Assembly (NCBI RefSeq): GCF_029784165.1
Contig: NC_073696.1
Location: 238,498,892 to 238,562,891 of the forward strand
Length of the DNA: 64,000 nt
Reading direction: 5' to 3'
From: Wyeomyia smithii
Taxonomy: Eukaryota > Arthropoda > Insecta > Diptera > Culicidae
This document shows positions 1 through 11,837 of the stretch, piece after piece. The first letter of the stretch is position 1; each line of letters begins with the position of its first letter. The notes below the pieces were generated by a model. That model worked only from the letters and a program-made list of their open reading frames with translations, had not been told where the DNA came from and searched no databases. The translations under genes and the position numbers were made by a program.

Positions 1-2
1 GC

Positions 3-505
3 TTCGTCTCCGAATCTCTCTGTCAGAAGCTTGGATCGCAACGTGTCAAGCTCAACACACCGGTTAGTGGAATTGGCCAAGCCACCGTGAACGTCCGCTA
101 CGGAGTTACCATTTCGTTTGCCTCACGCTACGGAGAAAATCGCTTCATTTTGGAGTGTCTGGTACTGCCGAAGCTGACCGTGTCGCTTCCCAGTCACCAT
201 ATTGACGTTACTAAATGGAAGATCCCTCGCCATCTACCACTCGCTGATCCCCAGTTCAATATCAGCCAGAAGATCGACATCATTATTGGCGCTGAACTGT
301 TTTATTCGCTTCTGGAGAATCAACAAATCTCGCTGGCCACCGGGTACCCGCTTTTGCAGAAGACCGACCTGGGATACATCGTCTGCGGGAAGGTGGAAAA
401 TACAAGTGCCAATTCTCTAGAAATCCAGACAAGTCACGTATGCACTGATAATAGTCTCGAAAAATAACTCGAACGCTTCTGGGAAGTTGAAACTTCGATA
501 TCGGG
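3..505 (+). pseudogene. BEL/Pao pol: C-terminal half of aspartic protease and linker
   Basis: The frame is open from base 3 to a TAA at 465-467. It encodes a stretch resembling the end of the retropepsin domain of BEL elements: the IIIGAELFY segment and the LGYIVCGKV segment that follow the flap. The catalytic D-S/T-G would lie upstream, off the window, so it cannot be assessed. After the TAA the same frame continues (LERFWEVE, typical of the protease-RT linker) until a frameshift around 505 moves into the RT frame. In an active element this domain would process the polyprotein; here it is a dead fragment. An ATG at 87 is internal to the domain and is not a real start. Confidence 0.75.
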
Positions 506-2530
506 AAGGCCTACACTCCCGATGAACAGCGCTGCGAAGACCATTTCCAGGAAACCGTTAGTCGCGCCGATGACGGTAGATACGTCGTCCGCCTACCGGT
601 TCGTGAGGAACTCTTGCCAATGCTCGGCGATTCTTACACGACCGCACTACGTCGGCTCCAATCCATGGAGAAAAAGTTTGCTGTCGATGACGATCTTCGT
701 GACGCTTATCATGCGTTCATGAACGATTACGAAAGCCTAGGTCACATGGAGGAGGTGATTCCGTCCGCGTCGCGTAGCCCACAATTTTTTCTACCCCACC
801 ATGCCATCCATCGTCCAGAAAGCATAACAACCAGGACACGCGTGGTTTTCGATGGATCCTGCCGAAGTTTCAACGGGTTGTCGCTCAATGAAGTACTGTA
901 TTCCGGTCCGACGATTCAACCAGCACTGTATTCGACCGTTATCAACTTCCGCATGCCTCGCTACACCGTCACAGCCGACGCCGAAAAGATATTCCGGCAA
1001 ACCTGGGTGCATCAAGACAACCGGCAATTTCAGCAAATCCTGTGGAGGAAGGATCCATCTGAACCAGTTCGCATTTTCCAACTAAAAACCGTTACATATG
1101 GACTCGCAAGTTCACCGTTCCACGCTGCTCGTGTACTGTACCAACTGGCCAACGACGAAGGAGAGAACTTTCCACTTGCGGTCCCCGTAGTACAAAAGGG
1201 AATGTACGTTGACGACGTACTCACCGGCCACGACGACCGAGAAACGCTTGCGGAAACTTGTCATCAATTAAAAGAAATGCTCCAACAAGCCGGTTTGACG
1301 CTCAGGAAGTGGGCGACCAACGACACTGCCGTGCTCTCAAAGATTCCTCATCAACTGTGGAAAACTTCGTCGGAGCTGGAAATCGATCGATCGCATTCCG
1401 TGAAGACCTTAGGACTCATTTGGTTTCCTCAGTTGGACACCTTTAGGTTTAAGGCACCGGATCTGCCACCGCTAATCGATGTAACAAAGCGGGTTGTAGT
1501 ATCCGAGATGTCCCAACTGTTCGATCCACTGGGCCTTTTGGGACCTGTAGTTGTAAAGGCCAAGATGTTTGTCCAAACATTGTGGGCAAAAAATTTGAAG
1601 TGGGATGAAGAACTGTCCGAACAGTACACCGCCTGGTGGATTGATTATCGCTCGGAGCTCAACCAATTACAAAATCTTTCCGTGCCACGCAGAGTTGTGC
1701 ACAATCGGCAGTACAGTTTACACTGCTTTTGTGATGCTTCAAAGACAGCATACGGTTGCTGAATTTATGCTGTTTCTTGTGACGAGTTCGGACAGCTTCA
1801 CAGTCAGCTACTAACTACCAAGTCCCGAGTCGCTCCCCTACGTGGACAATCCATTCCTCGACTTGAACTTTGCGCTGCACTGCTCGGTAGCCAGCTTGCC
1901 GACAACATCCAGCGCACTACTAATTTCACCGAACCGCCAACATTCTGGACGGACTCGACGATCGTGCTGCACTGGATCAAGTCGCAGTCCAATATTTGGA
2001 AGGTGTTCGTCTCGAATCGCATCGCAGAGATTCAGCGCCTTACAAAGGGCCGTACATGGAGGCACGTGACAACGGAGCAGAATCCTGCGGACCTTATCTC
2101 CAGGGGAATGATGGCAAGCCAGATCTTGAATGATGAGTTGTGGTGGCATGGACCGTGTTTCCTGAAGGACCCCGTCGATAGTTGGCCAGAGTGCACAGTT
2201 TCGACGCCAAACGCTCAGGACTTGCAGCAAGAAGCCTGTCCAGTCGTCGCATTCCTCAGCAACACCGTTGATATATCATTATTCGACCGCTTCTCGGACC
2301 TCGCCAAGCTAGTCCGCTTCGTGGCGCTAATGTATCGTCATAGCAACAATGCCAGACTCCCTCGAGGCAAACGTATGAGCGGTTCACTGACTCCAGAAGA
2401 ATGTGAACATGCGCTCAAGACCCTCGCCCGTCAAGTCCAGTCTATTTCGTTTCCGGCCGAAGTGCGTTACTATCGGAATGCACAAGGCACGAACACCGGT
2501 GCATCCATTGTCGCGTCGAAATCACCATAA
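506..2530 (+). pseudogene. BEL/Pao pol: reverse transcriptase and RNase H with one internal stop
   Basis: One reading frame runs from about 506 to a TAA at 2530 and is interrupted only by a TGA at 1760-1762. The first RT aspartate sits in a TAD motif (codon 977-979) and the YVDD box at 1205-1216, so the polymerase core residues are present. The RNase H part begins near 1720 (FCDAS motif, just before the TGA) and includes a second acidic segment near 1950 (WTDSTIVLHWI). It continues into the pre-integrase region (ADLISRG-like, near 2090). The single stop with otherwise good conservation suggests moderate age. Function in an intact copy would be cDNA synthesis. Confidence 0.85.
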
Positions 2531-2975
2531 ATTGAAGCTGTTTTTGTACCAGTTTGGGTTGCTCAGGTTGAGTGGAAGACTTGCCAACATGAGAGTACCC
2601 TTCGACAATCGCTTTCCGATACTGCTTCCAGCCGAGCATCGTCTTACCTGGCTCAATGCGACTGCCTTCGTCGGGGCAGACCGAGAACTTCGGGAGACAC
2701 GCACGGAGTTCCTGCGCCAATTTCGTTCCAAGGACTGGGACAACTACAGCGTAGAAAGTGGAATAAAATTCTGTTTTATTCCGGCCCGCTCGCCGCATTT
2801 CGGCGGCATCTGGGAAGCCGGAATCAAGTCGTTCAAGCACCACTTCCGTCGTATAATGGGCAACCGTTTCTTCACCGTGGACCAGCTCCAAACCGTCCAA
2901 ATTGAGTCGGTGTTAAACTCCCGTCCCCTTTCTCCGCTTTCAGATTCTCCCGACGACTTTGCACTCTACAGGATG
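2520..2975 (+). pseudogene. BEL/Pao pol: integrase remnant with internal deletion
   Basis: After a frameshift near 2520 the frame covers the region before the integrase zinc finger (RLSGRLAN, FPILLP). Near 2655 it jumps from the first zinc-binding segment directly into the sequence just after the second catalytic aspartate (NATAFVGA). A deletion has therefore removed the rest of the HHCC finger and two of the three catalytic acids. The last catalytic glutamate is probably the E in WEAGIKSFK (codon 2815-2817). Similarity ends shortly after SDSPDDF, where the reading frame becomes unlike the family. This copy cannot encode a working integrase. Confidence 0.8.
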
Positions 2976-3060
2976 CTGATCCTCCTGATGGCGCTTTACG
3001 GACATGAATCGTGGATATGGCAGGAGGCCGATTGGTAAGCGCTCGAGGTCTTCGTGCGAA

Positions 3061-3734
3061 TCCTGCGATTAATCCTCAAGAAAATTAAATGTGGTGCAAG
3101 CACATGAATCACGAGTTGTACGAAGTATACAAACACGCTGATATTGTCAAGTTGATGATGATATTGCACTGGAAAAAGAAGCATTACGCACAATTTCTTT
3201 TAAATATAAGATTTTCAGATTTCTGTAAAACTGCATCTGGATATTGAGAATGGGAAATGTGTTTTTTTTTTTTTCAATTGTACCATAAATCGAATGCCGT
3301 TCAAATATTTCGCAGATACGTGTTCTGATAAACATCATCAGTGCTTATGTGGGTGTGGAAAAATGTATCATTCAAACATGAGCATCTCAAATATGTTTAT
3401 AGGTAAAACATTGTGAATTGCAAAAAAAGTTGAAAAAAGAGCTCTCATACAATCACATATAAAACCATAAGACAAATGATTCATTTTTTTTCTTAAAAAT
3501 GTATTTTTTTACCAAAAGTTTTGAAAATAACGATAAAAAAGGGTCTTGTTAAACCGTAACTACCACAATAGATCTACTACCAATGGTCGCAGTGGTTCAG
3601 TCTCCTACAGTTAAAAAAAATTGTAAAGCTGGAACCAAACAATGACTACTGATTCCAGTATTTGCAAATTTTCAAAACTTTCCAAAAACAAATCATTTTT
3701 CGTTGGAATTATTTCGATATGTTGTGCAAAATTT
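3061..3734. other. AT-rich spacer, nothing recognised
   Basis: AT-rich with several homopolymer runs of A or T. A short segment near 3570-3620 (ATGGTCGCAGTGGTTCAG) has a weak echo at 44675-44720, suggesting a very old shared repeat. No coding signal, RNA gene or terminal repeat was seen. Confidence 0.4.
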
Positions 3735-5770
3735 ATTATAGATAAAGGGGAGGTCGAAAATCTTTAAAAAAGTACATATTCACAAACTAGGTTACACAAA
3801 AGTGAAAAAAACCAAAAAAATCCACCTAGCGGTGAGACCCAGCCTTTCTCATTCGAACTTATTATTTGTTAAAATAGATTTACTCCAACACTTAAAAGAT
3901 ACACCTTGATAATTTCTGCTGGATTTGTTATTCATTCTAAACAACAAAGTTTTGGTAGCCAACAGCACAAATATACCGAACATTTAAAATTTAACATTCA
4001 CATAAATGCAAATAACATTAAATTCTTTCAAATATATTATGCGATTTTGTTTTTGATCGTGGTATATTCGATTTGTACTCATATACTGCGTATAAATAGA
4101 TTGTTTATGTCAATTTTGGTCAGTGGATTTCAAATAATGTATATTTAAATGTTGTTCCTTATACATTAATTTGAATGATTTTATCAATGAAAATGAAATT
4201 CTTTAACGCAGTTGATATTACTGATCGTTTCTGAGGGGCATCCAATGAATGGTCAAATACCATTCAATATGGGTTCTTGAAACCTGGATTTTACCCAGTG
4301 GCCAGAATCCGACCTCAAACCCCATTTTGAATCCAGATGATTACTCCTGGTTTCCTGATAATCATAAAATCCATCATAAAATTACCGAACTGCCTAATCT
4401 GGGTATTTCGATGGCGAAGATGGCGACAGTTTCCGATTAACAATCTAAAGTGACAAATATCATCCAATACGATTTGAGGAAGCGGTATGATACCCTGAGG
4501 CCTAATAATAATAAATAATCTTCAGATGCCATTTCAAATTTCTAGACAGTAGCTTCCGGTTTCTGAAAACCAGTCTAAAAGGGACAAACATTACCCAATA
4601 TGAGTTTGCCAGTACCCGGGATGATGCTTAGAGCCCAGCAATCAACTTCATACTTCATTTTGAAATCCGAATTTGCGACTTCCAGTTTATGGAAAACATC
4701 CATCAATTGCCAAATATAATCCAATAAAGGTATATCCACTCTTTGGATTTTAGAATGTTGGTGTTGAATTTGAAGGAATAATTGGAGCATTGTATTTGAA
4801 ATTTGACGTAATATTTGTATTAAATAAATAGTTTTTCTATCAAAATGACTCCTAATTTCGAACTTTGATCAAAGTAGCTAGTTTTAAACAGCCTTTGGGT
4901 TTTGATTCTTTGTAAGTTTAAGGAACAACCTGTTCGTTTGACACCTGTTTTCTTTAAATACGTCGTGTAATCTTTGAGATAACAGATTTTTAATATTTTT
5001 ACAACTTAACACATAATGGTTTAAATAAAAGTCCGATTACACTGGTCAACACAAGTGTTGCCCCGAAGGTCAAACTAGAAAAAAGTTAAAAATTATAGCT
5101 TTTCCTGTGAATTTTTTTCTTTCTAGGGCAACTATTGTGAGCTTTAGAGCAGCATTTTTTACGATTTTGTCAACCAGTGCTAAAATCAAATACACCGGTA
5201 CCGATAAAGTAACTAAACCTTCAATTCAAAACTAAGATTGTTGAAATGATTCATGCCATCTTTAATAAAACGAGTGAATATGAAAAAGTTTTCTGAACAC
5301 GTTTCTTTTCATAACCTTCGAGCTACATGTCCAATCATCATAAAATTCGTTATTTAGAGGTTTTGAAGATAGTTCGTTCATTTGATGCCTGTTTTGTTCA
5401 AATCGGTTGTATAGTTTCTGAGATAATGGAGTTTCATTACTTTAACATTTTGATACATAACAGATAAAGTTACAGTTTGATTATAATAAAATTCAACAGG
5501 GTCTTATCAGGCAACTAGACCTGTCTATCGCAACTTATTTTGTGAAAATCGGTCCCCCATCTCTGAGAAAAATGGGTGAGTTCAAGCAGTCTTAGAAACA
5601 TGTTTCTTGTCACAGCCTGATTTGCATTTATGAGCGGTTTCATAAAAATTTAAAATGCATCCCCCACGTAAAATATGACATTAGTGTACACTAAGTTTGA
5701 ACGATTTCGGAAAGTTTGTACATGTATATCCTTTCAATCTAATCTATCTATTCCAATGATATAAACAAGC
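3735..5770 (-). repeat. Composite interspersed repeat with embedded minisatellite
   Basis: Three recognisable blocks occur in the same order and orientation as at 61690-64000. First is a CCACCTAGCGGTGAGACCC motif near 3823. Then come degenerate ~110-120 bp units near 4250-4800 built on CAAAATGG / CGGTTTC / ACCCAATATGG-like words, in the minus-strand sense relative to 58.4-59.3 kb. Last is a block near 5370-5610 with TTTCTGAGATAATGG and AATTCAACAGGGTCTTAT words that returns at 63660-64000. A second weaker copy of the last block lies near 4935-5050. Boundaries are approximate. No protein-coding capacity was seen, so it is probably a non-autonomous element or several nested ones. Confidence 0.5.
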
Positions 5771-5772
5771 AG

Positions 5773-5779
5773 GTCTGTA

Positions 5780-5870
<91 letters not shown>
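5773..5870 (+). repeat. (CTGT)n microsatellite
   Basis: About 24 nearly perfect tetranucleotide units, interrupted mainly by one GTTT unit. The sequence just before it (ATCTATTCC...AAGCAGGTCTG) resembles the edge of the element at 61832 (ATCTATACATATAAAAATGC...GGTCTGTCTG). The tract may therefore be an expansion of that element's short (CTGT)n end. The open frame across it (repeating SVCL) is a by-product of the repeat. Confidence 0.95.
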
Positions 5871-5879
5871 AATTATTCT

Positions 5880-7150
5880 CCATTTTATAGTAGTTGCAAT
5901 TTTGTTCTCACTTAACAGTGAGAAGCGAAGTTTACTTTTCTCATTGTTGTTTATAAAAGTTCACTTTGTTCGGCCAAGTTGTTGCACATTTCATGAGAAA
6001 CAACTTTGACTAAGACACCCTACTTCTATTTGCCTTTTTAAATGGACTTTTGAGAAGTTATTTACAGATTGCCACTAAAAATCAATTCTTTCAATGTAAC
6101 ATTTAGTAGTGATTTTCTACAATTTTTCAATGATCCACATTGTTGTTTGCCTCCATAAAATAAATAATTTCGCCGAAGAAATTTTAATTTTATCTCTCTT
6201 GTTTCTTTGATTATTCACGATTTTTATCGAAACAATGCACTAATTGACTTACAGATATTTTTAAAATCTGCAAATATCTGCATACTAAACCATTTCTTTA
6301 TTTAAGTATGAGGAAAATATCACTTAATCCAGATATAGGCATTTGTCTCTCGCTGTCTCCTGTGTAGATATTTGTAAATAAATCAGTGCATTATTTTTAT
6401 AAAAGTCTTTAATATCTAAATAAACTTAAGAGATAAAAATAAACTTTCTTCGGTGAACTTGTGTTTTTTATTATAGTTAACAAATTTGTAGAAATTTGCA
6501 ATATTTTAGAAAATCTCTTATAAAAGTACTATGCAAAAAAAACTGAATTAGGGGCATTCTAGAGCAAACTTCACAATAGTTCATTTAAATTAGCAGATAC
6601 AAGTATAGTGTCTTCGACAACGTTGTTTCTTATGAAACGTGCTAAAACTTTATCCAGCAAAGTGGATTTTTAAATGCAGAAATGAAAAAAAAAACATATT
6701 TATTACTTTTAGATACATTGATCACAAAATTCATACTTTTACAAAATGGAGAATAATTGAGAGAACAATTTAACTGAAGACGCTACGACTCCAGAATCAT
6801 TGTTTTTTTGAGTTAAGAGTAATTTGTGTAAATTAGCGCATTATTCTAGTAAAAATCGTTAACAACCAAAAATATATGAGAGATAAAATAAAACTTTCTT
6901 CAAAGAAATAGTTTGTTTCGTTGAAGCAAACAATTTTGAAGAACATTAAAATTTGCTACAACTTTGCTAAACAAAGTGGATTTTCATATTCCAAAATGAG
7001 AAAAGTGATATTTGTTTCTCACTGTTGAGTGGATCAATCATGGAATTGCAACTTCGATAACATGGATAATAATTAATGGAACAACTTTGCTGAAGACGTC
7101 ATGGCTCTAAAAGCAATGTTTTTGGGTCAAAATAATTTCAATCGCGTTTT
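5880..7150. repeat. Degenerate inverted and tandem repeat block
   Basis: Several words recur: GAGATAAAAATAAACTTTCTTC near 6430, a sister copy near 6882, and an inverted copy near 6170-6205. CAAAGTGGATTTT occurs at about 6658 and 6974, and GAACAA...GAAGACG near 6763 and 7080, giving direct spacings of ~315 and ~450 bp. Units are heavily diverged. No coding capacity or clear terminal repeats were seen. Possibly an old foldback or satellite-derived element. Confidence 0.5.
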
Positions 7151-7654
7151 TGCAGCTTTGGAAACAATATGCAGCGTGAAAATTTTTTATGTATGGGATT
7201 TTTTGGGCCGGGAATGGTGACGAGGATAATTTGAGATCCCTCCCACTTTCTAAATGTTGAGACTTTAAAACGATATTATCCCGTAAAGACCCGGGGCGGA
7301 ACTTGTTTTTTTGAAAATAATCGTGCTCAGCACTGGAAAGGCCGATTTGGGAAAAGTTGAACTTTTATTCAAGGGGAATAGTTGCTCTAAGTTTTGGTAA
7401 AGATGCCACTCCTCTGGACCCCTCCTCGTTTTCGTGAGACGCAAATATGTCTGTGTTCTTTTTTTTCTAATTTTTCAACAAATTGAGCAAACACTGGGAA
7501 TTTTCATACGTATCAATCGCTCCATGTATCAAATCATGGCAGGTGGATGAAATTTGGTATGTAAGAGAAAATTTTGGAGTTTCTAAATTGTTTCAGTACA
7601 AAATCACAAAACTACGTATTTTCATAAAAATTCAAATAAGAAAATCGTTCTTCA
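7151..7654. other. Unassigned sequence between repeat blocks
   Basis: Moderately AT-rich with a few GC-richer patches (near 7190-7440). No coding, RNA or terminal-repeat signal was recognised. Confidence 0.4.
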
Positions 7655-8218
7655 AATTTTAAGCTCTAAATTTTTGAAATAAGGTCTTCTGAATCAATAC
7701 GCGATGAAATATTTATTTCAGCATGCAAATATTTTGAGAAAAACGAGTTTAAATTCACTTAATTCCGTATTTTCACGGAAACCTGATTTTCTAAGTCTCC
7801 CACAGTAGGTTTCAACTTGGCTCTTCAATTTTCAAGTTCAATATTTCTAGAGTAACGTCTCCTGAATCTAAAGATGCTGAAAGATTTATTCTAGCATGCA
7901 CAGATTTAGAGAAAAACGAGTTTGAATTCACTAAAGTACGAGTTCTTATGAAAACTGGATTTTCTCTAAATCTGTACATGCCAGAAAAAATCTTTCACCA
8001 ACTTTGGATTCAGGAGACGTTACTCTAAAAATATAGAGCTTGAAAATTGAAGAGCTAAGTTGAAACCTACCGTGGGAGACTGGGAAAATCAGGTTTCCAT
8101 GAAAATACGTACTTTGGTCAATTTAAACTGGTTTTTCTCAAACTTTTTGCATGCTAAAATAAATTTTCCATCGCGTATGAATTCAGGAGATCTTACCGCG
8201 AAAATGTAGAGCCTAAAG
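7655..8218. repeat. ~560 bp palindrome with two related units per arm
   Basis: The sequence 7655-7945 reads as an imperfect reverse complement of 7952-8218. Matched words include GTCTCCCACAGTAGGTTTC against the complement of GAAACCTACCGTGGGAGAC, and AGAGTAACGTCTCCTGAATC against GATTCAGGAGACGTTACTCT. Each arm itself holds two diverged ~165-170 bp units (GCATGCA...GAGAAAAACGAGTTT occurs twice in the left arm), so four related units are arranged as two inverted pairs. No coding capacity was seen. A foldback transposon or an inverted satellite fragment are the main options. Confidence 0.85.
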
Positions 8219-8280
8219 AACTCAACTCAATTTTGTGACTTTTGCGTAATTTTTATTGTTGCACCACTATTCGTGTTCAT

Positions 8281-8620
8281 GATGTCATCGACCTAATATG
8301 TCCAGACATGTTCAGCAATACTGAGCAGTCCACCGGTTGGTCTATCTGATATGGAACGCTGCGATCGAATGAGTCGCCTGCTCAATTTTGCTGTGCTAAA
8401 ATCAGCTGCTTCTCTGCCGCTTGCGGGCTGAGCCAGTTTCCAGTAAGAGTCAACCGTTCTCTCGCTGCAGTAATCAATTGTACAATGAAGAGTAAATTTC
8501 TATTAGCTGGAGTTTTTATGCGTGACTACTGAGAGTTAAATTTCCGGTAGCTGTGGCTTGTACACTAGAGCGAGTAAAACAACAACAAATCGTTTACAAA
8601 GTCAGATCGATTATATATTT
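8281..8620 (+). repeat. Interspersed repeat, possibly a solo LTR (copy 1)
   Basis: Aligns by eye over ~300 bp with the minus strand of 45720-46190. Shared words include CATGTC..GACATGTTC, TTTCCAGTAAGAG.CAACCG, GCAGTAATC and ACTACTGAGAGT, followed by AACAACAAC and ATCG.TTACAAAGTCA. It contains a TATA-like stretch near 8612 (TTATATATTTAAG). Size and promoter-like content would suit an LTR, but no TG...CA ends or target duplications were established. Confidence 0.55.
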
Positions 8621-11600
8621 AAGTGTCGGTTGTGCAAGGAAAAAAATGTAGTAATTGATTCCTTGGTATGATTTTTACAATCCATATTATTACTTATTTT
8701 ATAATAGTGTATCACAACTAGTCGGTTGTTTTGGTCGTTTAGTAAGTTCTGAACGGTAGATGCCATAACCTTGATAATCTGTTAACAAATGAAAGGTATA
8801 TAAGCGCTCAAACCCTGATCACTTTTTTCATGAAGACGCCAGTACGACGCCAAAAGTTTCATTTTCGCTAATACATTTGCAACATAAGTGATGAAAAATA
8901 GAAATTACGAACTTCGGCCTGTTGGACTCTTTTTAGATCTTTGGTTTGGCCAATGATTACTATACCTTTCTAGAAGCAAGACAAAATGTTTTCTTTTCTA
9001 CTTTCTTTTCACTTTAATCGATCGATGTTTTTCCAATTTAAAACCTATGAATTCACCTACTTTTAGCTTCTCTAACAGGTGTGCACACGTCTATGTGAAG
9101 ATGACTGTACTGAGACCTCAAAATGAAATGATTACCTCTCACACGGTATTTCATTTTATTTTTCAAATGTTTAGTGGTAAAACCAGGGACGCACGATTGC
9201 CAATATTACTCACTGGAGCCATAAATCTGATAATAGTTGTGACATGCAGTTTGGCGCCGAAAATCAATGAGTCCACAAATATCCCACAAAAAAAAAACAT
9301 CGGAAAACTTTCTCCTGTTTTTTTTTTTCATCTGCATGAGCTTCCAAAATACGAGTTTTCTTCCAAACGGATGTAATAAAACTGCCAGTAGGGCAACACT
9401 GTATTATCTTGGAATGAACAAGGAAACATTACATGTCGTCCTGTTTATTGCCATTTGGTAAGAAATGCCGAATTACTTTCCTTCATTTATTCTTCACGAA
9501 TGACTGCGAACATAACGACCCAAGTTGTGCCAAACTATCAAACTTTTGCGACGTTTGTTTTCGTTCCAGTTTTCGGCCCGGTTTTGCGCCAGTACTCCAT
9601 GCTAATCCTACCCTGTAGATTCCAAAATAATTCCTACCCGCACATTACACGGGTCTGTGCCGTGGAACAGTTTGACACACAAAATTTGGCAGGAAAAACA
9701 ACGCATACGCCCACATATCCCACAGACAATAACCTTATTACCTACAACATTCGACGAAGCGCTCGGGGTGGAACGGCTAAACGACAGCTGCGGAAAGTCA
9801 CGCCGCTCTGGGAGGGTGTTAAACGCTCTTCCACCATTCCCGGTGTCGGTTAACGAGTGTTCCGGAACTGTTTCGCTAATTGTTACGATGACGCGAAAAA
9901 GTGCTAGCCATGCTAACGGCAGCGTTGACGCCTCGGCTTTTCCCTAGCAGCCTCAGCAACTGATATCCTTCTTTTGTGTGTTGATTTTATTTCTGCTTTG
10001 TTGGTTCAGCGTTGTTTTTCTTCTTCAGGCAGTTTAGTTTTAGTGATAAGCTCTTTTATAGTGGTAATATACTCGATCTACCGAGCAATCGTTTCTACCG
10101 TTCGTTGGGTGATATTTATTGTCCATGTTGGAAGAATTATTAGAATGAAAAATAATATATAAAACCTACCATAAAAATCATTGTCGTCATGCTGTGAACA
10201 CCCCTTGGATTGTACATTTCAGTGGAGACGCAAGGTTGTCAAACCTCACTCGGGAACGTGTTTCCACCCACAAATCTGCATAATCCCACCAATTTTCTTC
10301 CAAATGGCATTCCCAAAGTATTATTATTTCAAACGCTCTGGGGATTATTGTCAGTTTTTATGCCAATCGTTTCATCGCGTCGTGGGAAACCAAGCCGAAA
10401 AGATTTCCTTTCACGTAGGTTTGGTTGTTTTTGCTTCGGGCCTCTCTCTCTGTTCGGAATCCCTGTACGCAAGGCTCAAGGTGGATGCATTGTAAATTTG
10501 TTTTTATCCGCACGCAGTATTATTCATGATTTTCGCGTGCTACGGTGAACAACTCCTGGAGAGAGAAGACAAGACGAGCTGGGGTGGGCGTTCAACCCGG
10601 TATTGAATTATGGCTTTGGAAGTTGCGTAACTGTGATTGGAGGCATTTTTACGCGGAATAAGCGAGTTGTCGTAAATAAATCTCGCAAGCGGTGAAGTGG
10701 AATAATTGCCTAACATTTCTCCCGTCGTGGTTTTTACATTGCGCAGGTTTGGTGTAAAGCCATTAACAAGTACACCAGCGCTGAGCGATGTCAAAGCGAA
10801 TTAATATTTTCATTGCCCCCTCCAGTTACTGAACACAACTTTTAGCACAACTTACATACTGTGGGTAAAATGTTGTTAAATTTTTCAAAGTTTTCAATCT
10901 ACCCGACATTTTCAAGGCACACATCAAGCTGCAAAAAGTAACTTTCCCTAGCTAATGTGTTTACGATGAGAATTTCCTCAAACAAAATCTGTCACGATGG
11001 CACATTGATTACCGCAGTAATATTGTTTTAATATTCGCCATCTGATTGCATTTCATTTCGTCATTTTATGCTTTTTTGTCGTTTTGTCGGAAACAGCACG
11101 AAGCTTGTATTGCCGCCGTTTGGAGCAAGACAATTGTGTAGCCAGCTTTTATTCGAGTGTTTCCAGAGAAAAAAATCACGTCTCCAGGCTATTTTCACTA
11201 GCTGCGGTGACTCCTTCGGCACGTGCAAGGGATAAGTGTGGAACGGCGCTTTCGGTGGTTTGACTGGAGTGGAATTTAATTTAAATAAAGTTAGCGAAAT
11301 CCGTTTTCGGGGGCGATCCAAGCCGAATGTAACGGCTCGCCTGAGAAGTGACAATAAAAAAAGTCGGAACCTTCAGCAGCGCAGGTAGCTGCTAGCAGGG
11401 AAACGCAGTGGGTACGTAGTACGACGCTTTTTTTCTTTTGTGTCTCGGATCAGCGGTGGGCGATGGAAGGAAACTTGAAACCGGTTTCTAACCTTTGGAT
11501 TGAATTTCCAGTTTCCCAAGCTGCGGGGGGAATCGTAAATGAGAAAATTGCAAATGCGGTTCCAGTCCGTTGCGATGTGAAAATAACGTGAACATTCTGC

Positions 11601-11837
11601 GGTTTATTCCAATTAGCTTTATCTTGTGAGTTTATTTGCTTACCCTGACAAACAAAAACGCAGACACAGTGTTCGGCTACGTTCCTTGGGCTCTTCAGTA
11701 ACACATAATTTCGATAACATTTGAAAACTACCCCGTAGCACCGAGAAAACACTGTAGTAATTCATGGATTCGTTTCGATTTGATCAAGCTTTTCAACAAA
11801 TTTTATCGCTATTACTAAACATTTTCATATATATTCT
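8621..11837. other. Unassigned, partly GC-richer sequence without a convincing gene
   Basis: This is the longest stretch in the left half without a recognisable repeat. Open frames up to 132 codons exist (for example 9455-9853 plus) but show no family motif, no start context and overlap open frames in other phases. Segments near 9700-9950 and 10750-11400 are GC-richer and look single-copy; they could be intronic, regulatory or intergenic. No RNA gene fold was recognised. Confidence 0.4.

Larger units (their letters stand above)
1..3060 (+). mobile_element. Decayed BEL/Pao LTR retrotransposon, 5' part outside window
   Basis: The plus strand carries, in order, an A17-type (DUF1758-like) protease end, reverse transcriptase, RNase H and a truncated integrase, the BEL/Pao pol order. 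It is broken by stops near 465 and 1760, frameshifts near 505 and 2520, and a deletion near 2655. No LTR is visible at the right edge and the left end lies outside the window. Coding composition is GC-richer than the flanking DNA. Recognition of the lineage is by motif style (YVDD RT box, WEAGIKSFK-like integrase segment). The element is inactive as it stands. The right boundary is approximate, because recognisable sequence fades near 2970. Confidence 0.88.

Noticed and set aside
5779..6009. Open frame with repeated SVCL
   Set aside because: Direct translation of the (CTGT)n microsatellite.
9455..9853. 132-codon plus-strand ORF as a host gene
   Set aside because: No recognised motif, competing open frames overlap it in other phases, and no splice or start support.
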